NCBI GenBank assembly: GCA_037176905.1
Contig: JBBBWG010033030.1
Coordinates: 9,171 to 40,557, forward strand
Origin: Azolla pinnata
Taxonomy: Eukaryota; Streptophyta; Polypodiopsida; Salviniales; Salviniaceae
DNA length: 31,387 bases
Direction: 5' to 3'
Part shown: positions 9,101-17,524 of the stretch, piece by piece
How positions within the stretch are numbered: position 1 is the first letter of the stretch
Layout of the letters: every line of letters starts with the position of its first letter
Program-made: the position numbers and the translations under genes
Notes under the pieces: generated by a model
Databases searched by the model: none
What the model saw: only the letters and a program-made list of their open reading frames with translations
What the model was told of the DNA's origin: nothing

Positions 9101-11593
9101 ATCTTAATGCTTATCCCGAAGCATATGGGATAGGGTATTTGCGGGTAACATTAGCAACCATTGAGTTTTTGCACTAGTGATATCTATTCACATAGGGGTA
9201 GTGACGGAAGTTGAAGTTGTACTAATAGGCCTGCCATTTTTTCTCCATTTGGGTTTGTACTTCAAGTTATTGAAGTATGGGGTGCTTAATATCAAATGAA
9301 TAGGACCATTGTAAAGGTAGGTGATGGCAATAACCTTCAAAGCTTGTTCCCCCCTCCCAACAACCCGTCTAACAGGAAAGAAGAGTTATATTTAGACATT
9401 TAAAATGTGGTAATAATTATATTTCCACAAACACGCCATATACTGGTCTTAATTATATTTAGAGAAACTAACTTGACACAAGTAGAACGTAGGTCCACTT
9501 ACGATTACGTGATATCTATTCACATAGGGGTAGTGACGGAAGTTGAAGTTGTACTAATAGGCCTGCCATTTTTTCTCCATTTGGGTTTGTACTTCAAGTT
9601 ATTGAAGTATGGGGTGCTTAATATCAAATGAATAGGACCATTGTAAAGGTAGGTGATGGCAATAACCTTCAAAGCTTGTTCCCCCCTCCCAACAACCCGT
9701 CTAACAGGAAAGAAGAGTTATATTTAGACATTTAAAATGTGGTAATAATTATATTTCCACAAACACGCCATATACTGGTCTTAATTATATTTAGAGAAAC
9801 TAACTTGACACAAGTAGAACGTAGGTCCACTTACGATTACGTGAAAGCCTAAAGCCTAAATTGTAACACAAAATTTAATCTATCTAACAGAAGAGGTTGA
9901 GACAGAAATACCTTTCAAATAAGAAATAAACTCCTCTAAGTGATTGTTTTTTGATCATTTTAGGATTTAAATATCGGCATAGCTCTATGGCTGGCAGCTC
10001 AGGGCCATGGGCGGGTGAAAGGTGCTACGTCGTGGATTGAATATAAATCTGATGCTCGAGTTATTTTGGTCGGTTCAGGAGCAGATGAACAATGTGCTGG
10101 CTACGGAAGGCATCGCACTAAATTCAGGGAAGGCGGGTATATATATTGCAATCAATGGCGTACTTTTTATTTATTGATATTGAATCTGTAATTGTTGCCA
10201 TGTCTTTTAATAAGCTGGTTGACTAGTTACTAGTCAATAATGTAAGGGCAAACAGGACATCGATACATACTCATATTGAGATGCAAAATTTTAACCACGA
10301 ATAAAAACCTAAGCATACTTGTTAATGTAGGCCTTGCTGTTATAGACATTCTTGATGGCCAAAGTTCTGGAGTGCCACTGGTTTTCTGTCAATAAATAAA
10401 TTCATTTCTCCTGTTTTAGTGTCTTAAGAGTAATGTTTCCTTTTCAGATGGGAAGCACTGGACAGGGAAATGAAACTTGATGTCCAACGTATCTGGCAAA
10501 GGAATATGGGTAGAGATGACAGGTGCATTGCAGACCATGGAAAAGAGGTACGTCTTTTGATTTGAAATTCTCTGGACAAATGTGTATAACGCCAGCCTCC
10601 ACGAGGCTTCTCTTCTTTAAATGTTAGTTATGGAAGCAGCAAGCTGTTAATGCATGAGGATGGTCTTTTGGCCACTTATTGCTTTAAGGTAGCAGCTTCT
10701 TCCAGAGGAATATGTCATCGTCCAGAAGAATCATTGTAGATATTACCTAGCTTTCCAGTTTGACTTGCTTGGACAGATTCTGAATATCAATTTTGTATAT
10801 TCCAACCAGGCGCGCTTTCCATTTTTGGATGAAGATGTGATTCAGTCTCTCTTAGAGGTACCTTTGTGGCATATTGCTGATTTTAGACAACCTTCCGGGC
10901 AAGGTGATAAGAAGATCCTGAGAGAGGTATGATGGTTCGTATTCTTAGTAAGATTTTCTATTTGATCATACGTTAAAATGCTTATCTGAGTGTCATTTTT
11001 ACCAGATTGCTGTGATGTTAGGTCTGACATCTGTTGCATCATTGCCGAAGCGAGCAATACAGGTTAATTTGAATATTGCTATTCAGGACTTGTTTTCTTC
11101 AGTCCAGTTAATTGAAAACGAACAGGGTCTATCAAGTCGAAGGCATGCTAAAGAATGACGCAGGAAACACATCATTACTATTATAATCATTGAGAGGACA
11201 TGAGTGATGAGAAGGCGGCGTTTCGGATGTTTGATTCTTAGTTTCTAAATTTGCCTAAAAAGATCCACTGCATTTGCTTTTTTTTTTCATTTTTTTTTCA
11301 TCCATACATGTGGAAACTATGTCTTCAGCATATAGCAGTGCAATAACCGATTAGTTCATTCAACAATTTGATAAAGAGCCACGCTATTTCGGTAGAGATA
11401 TCCCTCAATAGATTTGTGCCGAAAAAATAGTTGCTCATCAGTGGGTTGTTGTCAATTAATCATTGCAAGGCTTATGTCCTTGCAGTTTGGCAGCCGAATT
11501 GCCCAAAACTCAAATCGGAAAATATTTGGTAGCAATCGTGCAGCGAATCAGGCATCAGCAGGCAGTGCTCCTCTTCAATGCTTCAAAAAATAA
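199..11593 (+). CDS. Asparagine synthetase domain-containing protein (ASNSD1-like), 12 exons, 660 aa
   Basis: Exons inferred from homology and GT/GC-AG sites: 199-363, 2953-3205, 5803-6020, 6129-6584, 8134-8269, 8709-8814, 8885-8978, 9964-10136, 10448-10547, 10810-10926, 11006-11062, 11486-11593. They total 1983 nt in one open frame. The start is set by MCGI: Cys2 is the N-terminal nucleophile of class II glutamine amidotransferases after Met removal. Further amidotransferase marks are RRGPDS (70-75), the N139-G140 pair in YNGEIFGG, and NENDS (151-155). The synthetase-like half has the pyrophosphatase loop SGGLDS (390-395), DLNIGIALW (477-485), SGADEQCAGYGRHR (514-527), GRDDR and HGKEARFPFLDE (spanning exons 9 and 10), and LPKRAIQFGSRIA near the C terminus. 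This pattern fits plant and animal ASNSD1 proteins better than AsnB/ASN1 proper; the human protein is of similar length. The substrate of the family is not established, so asparagine synthesis should not be assumed. Exon 1 carries an acidic stretch (about 30-40). The exon 1 donor (CAG/GTCGGC) is the least certain boundary. Confidence 0.9.
951..1200. repeat. Tandem repeat, ~125-bp unit, 2 copies (intron 1)
   Basis: A unit beginning TTGAGCTCCTC at 951 recurs diverged at 1076. Both contain the shared string ATATACTTCTTAATCCTGA and a run like ATACCCCA followed by AAAAGATGATAAC or AAAAGATGATGAC. It lies in intron 1 of the ASNSD1-like gene (364-2952). The function is unknown. Confidence 0.75.
1339..1905. 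repeat. Tandem repeat, ~272-bp unit, 2 copies; likely LTR-derived
   Basis: GGTCAGTGGAATTGAACCA at 1339 recurs at 1611, and similarity continues through GGATATGTTTAGGA, GTGTGCCATGAGAGACAC, GAGGAATAGGAGCCC and ATCCCTGCCTTTGCA. Unit 2 has an extra ~50 bp containing AACAAGG then TGGTATCAGAAG (1800-1811). That motif resembles the initiator-tRNA-Met primer-binding site of plant LTR retrotransposons, so the unit may be a partial LTR. No coding part of an element lies beside it. The LTR origin is inference. Confidence 0.55.
1966..2256. repeat. Tandem repeat, ~143-bp unit, 2 copies (intron 1)
   Basis: TATATGATAACCTTA occurs in both units about 143 bp apart. In each it is followed by GTCAAACT, CTATCCAAC, GTGTCTT, GAGAATCTA and TTATTGACT, and preceded by AACAAAG and GCGTAT/ACGTAT versions. 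The copies are clearly diverged. The repeat lies in intron 1 and has no coding signal. Confidence 0.7.
2349..2425 (+). mobile_element. tRNA-like internal promoter pair; candidate SINE head
   Basis: An A-box-like TAGCTTAGTGG at 2356-2366 and a B-box-like GGTTCAAGTC at 2399-2408 are 43 bases apart (start to start), the spacing found in tRNA genes. The flanks do not form an acceptor stem and no convincing anticodon arm can be drawn. It is therefore not a working tRNA. A decayed tRNA-derived SINE head in intron 1 is the better reading. No terminal poly tract or target-site duplication was identified. Confidence 0.35.
3734..4160. repeat. Tandem repeat, ~143-bp unit, about 3 copies (intron 2)
   Basis: GGCAACTTCTTCTCTTCTCC at 3734, a variant at 3876 and another at 4020 mark unit starts 142 and 144 bp apart. 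Each unit also has a TACTATTGT or TACCATCCTGTT-like segment, a CC-AATTG or equivalent, and (in later units) CAGTAGCAT or GAGTAGCAT before the next start. The repeat is in intron 2 (3206-5802) of the ASNSD1-like gene. Confidence 0.65.
4190..4540 (+). pseudogene. Decayed Copia-type gag fragment
   Basis: Broken plus-strand reading frames give AKFSLWKEPMQGM (around 4238-4276) and, after stops, STAYKVWKKLKAIHKD (around 4420-4467). The first resembles the FxLWKxxM motif and the second the WxKLxxxY segment of Copia gag proteins (UBN2/retrotran_gag families). In-frame stops and shifts show that it is dead. It lies in intron 2, on the opposite strand from the pol-like fragment that follows. Family identity is by motif memory only. 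Confidence 0.5.
4750..5310 (-). pseudogene. Decayed Copia-type pol fragment (start of reverse transcriptase)
   Basis: On the minus strand, 4959-4750 reads NKWVHKIKTVDGKPKYNARL, then VAKEYVKNVDY and VFSD. This is the N-terminal block of the Copia reverse transcriptase (RVT_2: KWVxKxK..G..xYKARLVAKGY...DY.EVF). Just upstream on the same strand, to about 5310, a frame with one stop gives DHWIRKSTYPRRPTDR, the linker that precedes RT in Copia polyproteins. The RT catalytic region is absent. The fragment is antisense to the host gene and lies in its intron 2. Confidence 0.75.
6021..6128 (+). other. GC-AG intron with a duplicated 3' splice site (intron 3)
   Basis: The exon 3 end CAG followed by GCAAGT is a textbook GC-type donor, and no GT donor nearby keeps the frame. 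The acceptor end is an exact 23-bp tandem duplication (6095-6117 and 6118-6140), so TTCAG occurs at 6101-6105 and ATTCAG ends at 6128. Only the distal AG (6128) continues the protein as AKSRTLWFGRDALGRRS. The proximal AG (6105) would read AKSRA and then TGA at 6121-6123. Confidence 0.85.
8347..8513. repeat. Direct repeat of ~60 bp, 102 bp apart (intron 5)
   Basis: TTTCATGTGCTC starts at 8347 and 8449. In both places it is followed by TGTCAAGGT, ACTT, and GATTCAATTCTAAC then CTGTAA or TTGTGA. The two copies are diverged. The repeat sits in intron 5 and has no coding signal. Confidence 0.65.
9177..9844. repeat. Perfect 332-bp tandem duplication (intron 7)
   Basis: 9177-9508 and 9509-9840 read as identical over 332 bp. 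Each copy opens with GTGA and a third GTGA follows at 9841-9844. The unit is AT-rich with no recognised protein or RNA. It lies inside intron 7 (8979-9963), so splicing is not obviously disturbed. The lack of divergence means either a very recent duplication or an assembly artefact. A plus-strand open stretch of about 225 bp (9407-9631) crosses the junction and is not thought to be coding. Confidence 0.9.
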
Positions 11594-14060
11594 GCTCAGG
11601 TTGTGAATCGTTTTATTCCGAATGTTAATATCAAGTCACGTAAAATCATTCAGATAATATTAATTGTGTATTGTGTAATTTGATCTGCAGGTATGGATGT
11701 TGTTGGCTGCACTCAACTACCCATGACATATATACAGCACAAAGTGAACCCACTTCCTTTGCAAAGCATTGCTGAAGAGTACGGTGTCATTTGTTTTGAT
11801 TGCATGAACGAGAGGAAGATGAACATGGGAATTATTGTCAAGTATGAATGGAGAGTAACCAATTTGTTTCAAGAGAAAGGAAGAATTGGAAGGAAGTTCT
11901 GATAATCATGCATGTAAATGCGCAGTCCATTCTTTCCAGCCTTTGCTGGGTTGCTTGTTATCTTTGTATTGATCTTCAACATCGTGTGACGCGGGTGAAG
12001 ATTGTAGATCCTCGTCCAGTTGTGGCGCTTCTCTGAAGCCAAATTCTCGGGGCTTGAAAGTCTTGATTGAGCCGAAATTATTCTTCGATGCGCTCGTGTG
12101 TGTTTTGGAGCTTTGTATTTCGATTACTTCCCAAAGATAATCTATTACTGTTGATTCTGCCTGTTTCTCTTTGCTTCCATTTTGTTGCACCTCTGTTTCA
12201 TATCTCGCAGGTTTTCCATGGGGATTCTTCTTTGCCTGTGCAACGGAGAAAAGAGCTAGCATGAGTTTGGGGTTTGCGGTTGCTCCCCATGGAGGGAGGT
12301 GCCCTGGCTGCTGATGCCCAAATGCAGGTTGCCGAAGTCCCCCCATAAGGTACTTCATCATCTCTATGAACACGAACTGCCAATGATCTGATTCTGTTTC
12401 GTATATATCAACATGAATCTCCATGAATGATCGGATTCTGTTTGGGATCCTTCTTTGAATATGCAACAGAGAAAGAGCTAGCATGAGCTTGGGTTTGGCT
12501 GTTGCTCCCCATGGAGGGAGGTGCCATGGCTGCTGATGCCCAAATGTAGGTTGCCGAAGTTCCCGATAAGGTACATCATCATCTCTATGAACACGAACCT
12601 CCAATTATCTGATTCTGGTTCGTATATATGAACATGAATCCCCATGAATGATGGGATTCTGTTTGGGATTCTTCTTTGCCCTATGCAACAGAGAAAGAGG
12701 TAGTATGAGTTTGGGGTTTGCTGTTGCTCCCCATGGATAGCCTGCCTGATCATGTTATATTGTTCTTTTGCATTGTAGCATTCAGAAGTGGATTTGGCGA
12801 CCAAAGGACAAATCAATGTGGAGCAAAGTGGTCTTGATTTGAAGATGCAAGCCTTGGAAACATATAAAGACAGTGTGTAGTGTGGAGTCCTAACAAGCAA
12901 AGCGTTGTTCCATGTGCATTTAACTTGTTCTTGTGGTGATGGAGGATTTAAAAGGCTATGGCAAGTTTGGAAAGCGGATCTCAAATTCCAAACTTTGTAT
13001 GAGAAGGTTTACTGTATTTTCATAGAAGTAGATTACAACTTAACACAGCAATCATAAAGCAAAAAAATTATGCTTCCTGTATCTAGTATGTTCCAATGCC
13101 CATCTCCGACTCTTGGGCCATGTAAATTATACAGGCTTTTTGGGTTTGTCATATTTCCTCCACCACTACAGGCCTTTTGGGTTTGTTATATTTTTTGCTC
13201 CACTTCCCAACACATGATTTTGATGTAGCAGTGTTCATGTATTTGCACCAATGTATGTATACACAACTTCTTGATTCATGTATGTATACAATCAATCAAT
13301 TGAATTGTTCAACTTCTTGATTTATGTCTATTATAGAATCCATAAGTGCTACAACTGCATTTTTGGTTCATCACTGCAACTGATATTTTCTTCGATTGGC
13401 TTGAGCTGACAACACCTAACAGCTGATTTACATATGTAAAATCGAGTCGCCCAACTTCTTGATTTATTTGTGTACAAATCGATCGGACTGTTCCACCGAT
13501 TTATTTATGCGTACACTCGATTGAGCTGTTCCAACCTCATGATTGATATGTGAACAATCGACGAATGCCAAGTGCTGGCAACTGAATCATCCTTGATCAG
13601 CTTGAGCTGATAACATCGGACCTCGTCACACAGCCTATCATCATCTGGCATAAAGCAAGCGATAGATATACTACTGTTCCAACTTTTTGTACAATCGATC
13701 GAGTTGTTCGACTTCTTCAGTGATATGCATACAACCGAGGAATGTCAAAAGTGCTGCGATTGTTGCATTTCCGGTTCACGGGCAACTGATCATCTTCCAT
13801 CGGCTTGAGCTGATGATAGCACCTGGCTTTCCATCACATAGCCAATCGTATCATCTGGCATAAGCAAGCAATATGCTGCACTCACTACTGTTCCACTTTT
13901 TGTACAATCGATCAAGTTGTTCGACTTCTTCTGTGATATGCATACAATCGACGAATGCTGCAATTGTTGCATTTCCGGTTCATGGGCTTGAGTTGATCAT
14001 CCTCCATCGGCTCGAGCTGATCATTAACCCCTGACTTTCCATCACATAGCGAATCATCAT
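11594..14060. other. Convergent intergenic region between ASNSD1-like and PPR genes
   Basis: This stretch lies between the two gene 3' ends. From 11594 to 12200 it holds the ASNSD1-like 3' leader-out sequence. A possible 3' UTR intron, CTCAG/GTTGTG near 11599 to CTGCAG at 11692, is weak. The stretch 12210-12740 is a 222-bp tandem repeat and 13200-14060 a ~205-bp tandem repeat. Nothing was recognised in 12740-13200. A 232-codon minus-strand open stretch (12604-11906) overlaps the 222-bp repeat and is not supported as a gene. Confidence 0.6.
12210..12740. repeat. Tandem repeat, ~222-bp unit, about 2.4 copies
   Basis: GCTAGCATGAG occurs at 12255 and 12477, and a variant TAGTATGAG at about 12700, giving periods of 222 and 223 bp. 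Each unit shares TTGCTCCCCATGGA and CCAAATG-AGGTTGCCGAAGT. It also shares TCATCATCTCTATGAACACG and CGTATATAT. The period is a multiple of three, but small shifts between units break the reading frame locally. Confidence 0.85.
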
Positions 14061-14065
14061 CTACA
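13200..14065. repeat. Tandem repeat, ~205-bp unit, about 4 diverged copies, reaching the PPR stop codon
   Basis: The anchor TTGAGCTGA (or TCGAGCTGA) occurs at 13401, 13602, 13805 and 14012, that is 201, 203 and 207 bp apart. Shared segments are AAGTGCTG, GCATTTCCGGTTCA, CTTTCCATCACATAGC and TCATCATCTGGCATAA, plus an internal CAACTTCTTGAT-type subrepeat. The last unit (ATCATCATCT ending at 14061) runs into the last codons of the PPR gene. Confidence 0.8.
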
Positions 14066-16874
14066 ACTGCTCGCTTTGCATCGCAGCGAACGCATACATG
14101 TTGCTCATGCATACGTATGCCACGGGATTGTCTCGGTCCAACTGCACCAGCTGCTCAAAGGCCCACCGCCCAACACCGAGGTTCGAGCATTTCTGACAAG
14201 ACCCTATCAGAGCGGACCAAAGATGCACGCGATCAGCCTCTCGAACGGTCTCGATCGCAGCTACGGCTCTGCCGAGCTGCCCCGAATGGCTGAAAAGCTT
14301 CACCATGCAAGCACGATGCTCCAGGCTCGGCGCGAAACAGTACGCAGAATCCATGGCGGAGAAGCAAATCTGCGCTTCCTCGACGAGCCCGGCAAGGCTG
14401 CAAGCCGACAGCAGAACGACAAACGTGATAGCATCGGGCGTGCTTCCACTCCCTAGCATCCTCTTCCATGCGTTGAGAGCCTGCTTGCCTCGGCCGAGCT
14501 GCGCATATCCGGAGAGAAGCACGTTCCACGACACGGTATCCCGGACAGGAAGCCCTTCAAACATCTCTTCCGCTTCGCCAATCATGCCGCACATCGCATA
14601 CATGTCCACGAGCGCAGTTCCGAGCTCCGCATTCCGCCCTAAGAAGCATCGCAGGTTGAGCTCCGCATGTATCTCCTTCCCCTTGCGTGCTGATCCGGAG
14701 CTCCCGCAAGCTTTCAGGACACAAGCAAAGGTCGCCTGATCCGGAGGGAGGTTATTCTCCTGCATCTGCTCGAAGCGGCCCAATGCTTCATCGTAAAGCC
14801 CACGCCGCGTATACCCCGAAATCAACACGTTCCAAGCCACTGCATCCTGCGCGGGAAGCTCGTCGAACGCTTCTTGCGCTTCGATGACCAAACCGCACCT
14901 CGCATACATGTCGACCAGAGCATTGCCGAGTACCTGATCTTTGCCCAATAACCGCTGCTTCCTGAGCTCGGCGTGAATCTCCCGACCCTTATCCGCGGAG
15001 CCCGATTGTCCACACGCTCTCAAAACGCACGCGAAAGTGAATGCATCCGGGGAGAGTCCCATGGCTCGCATTCGCACGAAGCACCGCAGTGCTTCGGCTG
15101 CGAGCTCGTGCTGGACATACCCCGCGATCAGCGCATTCCAGCATACCACATTCTTCGGCGTTGCGATCTCGTCGAACGCTTTCTGGGCCTTTCCGATCGC
15201 ACCGCACTTTGCGTACATGTCGATCAACGCGGTCCTGAGAATGACATCGCCCTCCAGAAGCCCTCGCTCCGCGATCTCGCCGTGGATTTCTTCTCCCTTG
15301 TCTATACATCGCAGGTTTCCGCAGGCTTTTAGCACGCAAGCAAAAGCCGTGGCATCTGGAGAGAAGCCCTCGCGTCGCATCTGCGCAAACGAAGCCAGAG
15401 CTTCGTCGCCGAGCTCGTGCTGGACATAGCCAGCGATTAGCGCAGTCCAACACACGACGTTCCGTACAGGAAGACGATCAAACACTTGCTGTGCTTTGTG
15501 GAGCATGCCACATTTGCCATACATGTCCACTAACGTGGTACCGAGCACCACATCTTTCTCCAACAACCCTCGCTTCTCGACCTCGGCGTGTATTTCTTGC
15601 CCCAGCTCGATCGATCGCCTCGAGCCGCAAGCTTTCAAGATGCAAGAGAATGTGACTCTGTTGGGCACGAGGCCTTCGGATTTCATCCGCGAGAAGCAAT
15701 CGAGAGCTTCGTCGCAGAAGCCATGGCGGACATACCCCGCGATCAGCGCAGTCCATGAGACCACATCCCTCTTCGGAAGCTGCTCCGAGACGTGCAACGC
15801 AGCTGCGAGCTCGCCACATTTCGCATACATATCGATCAACGCCGTCCCAAGCATGACATTGCTCCTCGATAGACCTTTCTTAGTAGCTTCAGAATGAATC
15901 TCTTTACCTCTTTCAACCGATTGCATCGCGCCGCATACTTTCAAGATCGAAGTAAGAGTCACAGCATTCGGAGAGATACCTTCTTCTCGCATTCTCGTCA
16001 AGCAATCCAAGGCTTTCCAGCCGATCCCTTCCCGGGCATATCCAGAGATCATGCTATTCCATGACACAACATTCCTTGCAGGAATTCCATCCAGTACCTC
16101 TTGAGCTTTCGCAAGCCTACCACATTTCACATACATACAGATAAGTGCATTGCAATGGAAGACATCCTCTTGATTGACATCCTGTCTTTTACTGCTAGCA
16201 TTGATCGAGCTCGATAGAGATCTGGATCGATCCTCCAGTTTTTGATCTCGAACCAGTACCTCTTGAGCTTTCACAAGCCTACCACAGTTAGAATGCATAC
16301 AGATAAGTGCATTGCAAAGGGAAACATCCTCTTGATTGACATCCTGTCTTTTACTGCTACCATGGATCGAGCTCGATAGAGATCTGGATTGATCCTCCGG
16401 TTTTTTATCTCGAACCAGGTCATGAAGATCGCCAAAATCTTCTTCTTCTTCTTCTTCTTCTGCTTCTGCTTCATCATCACCGTCTTCTTCTTCCTTCGCA
16501 TCGTTCCATCGGTTCTTTTCTCTTCCGGAGGAGAAACTAGCTTCCATAGCTTGTCCGAGATAGCCATACGGTACCTTCCCATCATCACCATCGTTGAAAT
16601 CCTTCTGTTGTTTGGCCTCCCGCATGAGGAATCGGTTCTTTCTGTCGCGTGAAGAAGCAGATCTCCGCGCGCCAATGCTTCCATGTTCCTCATTCTTCAC
16701 AGAATCCCGATAATAATCGGCTTCGAATGCAGGGAATCGCTTACATTTCAGAGGATAACTGACAGATCCATCTCTTTTATGGTCGTCCCCTTCTTCCATC
16801 GCATCGTTCCATCCTTTCTTCTCTCGCACAAACAACTGATTCTCTTTCAAGATGGAGCCTGCGCGCAGTGCCAT
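14061..16874 (-). CDS. PLS-class pentatricopeptide repeat protein, truncated in the E domain, 937 aa
   Basis: A single uninterrupted frame. The start is the first ATG after an in-frame TGA at 16877-16879 on the minus strand. Residues 1-150 are charged and low-complexity with a poly-Glu run (about 139-145). From about 154 come PPR motifs in PLS order. P motifs of the VVSWNxLIxGYxxxGxxxEAL type begin near 269, 370, 472, 575, 678 and 779. L motifs (TFACVLKACGS..GKEIHAEL) and S motifs (GTALVDMYAKCGxxxxA) follow each. The L2, S2 (EHRACMVKLFSHSG, 852-865) and E1-like (VHLWSALIGSCQKCSNLGVG, 883-902) motifs are present. The chain then ends after AYVCMSNMYAFAAMQSEQL, the very start of E2, so there is no DYW deaminase. 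PLS proteins bind organelle transcripts, mostly in C-to-U editing; without DYW it would need a partner or be inactive. No clear transit peptide is visible. The gene is visibly more GC-rich than its surroundings, and intronless as usual for the family. Confidence 0.9.
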   Translation of the reverse strand: MALRAGSILKENQLFVREKKGWNDAMEEGDDHKRDGSVSYPLKCKRFPAFEADYYRDSVKNEEHGSIGARRSASSRDRKNRFLMREAKQQKDFNDGDDGKVPYGYLGQAMEASFSSGREKNRWNDAKEEEDGDDEAEAEEEEEEEDFGDLHDLVRDKKPEDQSRSLSSSIHGSSKRQDVNQEDVSLCNALICMHSNCGRLVKAQEVLVRDQKLEDRSRSLSSSINASSKRQDVNQEDVFHCNALICMYVKCGRLAKAQEVLDGIPARNVVSWNSMISGYAREGIGWKALDCLTRMREEGISPNAVTLTSILKVCGAMQSVERGKEIHSEATKKGLSRSNVMLGTALIDMYAKCGELAAALHVSEQLPKRDVVSWTALIAGYVRHGFCDEALDCFSRMKSEGLVPNRVTFSCILKACGSRRSIELGQEIHAEVEKRGLLEKDVVLGTTLVDMYGKCGMLHKAQQVFDRLPVRNVVCWTALIAGYVQHELGDEALASFAQMRREGFSPDATAFACVLKACGNLRCIDKGEEIHGEIAERGLLEGDVILRTALIDMYAKCGAIGKAQKAFDEIATPKNVVCWNALIAGYVQHELAAEALRCFVRMRAMGLSPDAFTFACVLRACGQSGSADKGREIHAELRKQRLLGKDQVLGNALVDMYARCGLVIEAQEAFDELPAQDAVAWNVLISGYTRRGLYDEALGRFEQMQENNLPPDQATFACVLKACGSSGSARKGKEIHAELNLRCFLGRNAELGTALVDMYAMCGMIGEAEEMFEGLPVRDTVSWNVLLSGYAQLGRGKQALNAWKRMLGSGSTPDAITFVVLLSACSLAGLVEEAQICFSAMDSAYCFAPSLEHRACMVKLFSHSGQLGRAVAAIETVREADRVHLWSALIGSCQKCSNLGVGRWAFEQLVQLDRDNPVAYVCMSNMYAFAAMQSEQL
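16091..16414 (-). repeat. In-frame 162-bp tandem duplication inside the PPR gene
   Basis: Protein residues 154-207 and 208-261 are near-identical copies of 54 residues. Both read VRD-K-ED-SRSLSSSI, then SSKRQDVNQEDV, then CNALICM---CGRL-KAQEVL. The second copy keeps the canonical MYVKCG of an S motif, while the first has MHSNCG. Because 162 is 54 x 3, the frame is preserved. The copy boundaries fall at about 16252/16253 and 16414. Confidence 0.9.
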
Positions 16875-17121
16875 ACATCATGCGCTCATCATCATCAGAC
16901 TCCTCGACATCGCCCCCATTCTCTCTTCTCGCTCACGACCGCGCATTCTCCGCCTCCGCCTCCGCCTTCTGCCAAGAAGGCGTAATCACAGAAGACCCAT
17001 TTGGTAGAAGAGCAAGGAAAAACAGGCAAAACATCGGAAGAGCTTACCAAAAGAAGAAGGTACATGGAAAGCTTGTAGTTTTCACCTTCTTGCTGCTGAA
17101 GCTTCTCCATAGAAAGGGCTG

Positions 17122-17492
17122 TTGAGAAGAAGAAGAAGGAGGAGGAGGAGGAGGAGGAGGAGGAGGAGGAGGAGAAGGAGAAGAAGAAGGAATGCAATGG
17201 TAGGGTATGAATCTCTGATGATGCATCACCATAGCCATAGCCATATCTGCAGCCTGGATGTTGTGCAGAAGAAGAAGAAGAAGAAGAAGAAGAAGAAAGA
17301 AAGAAGAAGAGCTTCATGTTTCCAAAGAACTGCACAAAATGCCCCTGACAGAAGAAGATGAAAGAAAGAAGAAGAGCTTCATGTTTCCAAAGAATTGCAC
17401 AAAATGCCCCTGACAGAAGAAGAAGAAGAAGAAGAAGAAGAAAGAGAAGAGCTTCAAGAGGAAGGAAGAAGAAGAGCTTCATGTTTCCAGAA

Positions 17493-17524
<32 letters not shown>

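Noticed and set aside
9407..9631. A 74-codon plus-strand frame in intron 7
   Set aside because: It exists only because it spans the junction of the 332-bp tandem duplication; there is no homology.
14076..15897. Several 60-150-codon plus-strand and second minus-strand frames over the PPR gene
   Set aside because: They are antisense or shifted shadows of the GC-rich 937-codon PPR frame. The repeat structure is only meaningful in the PPR frame.
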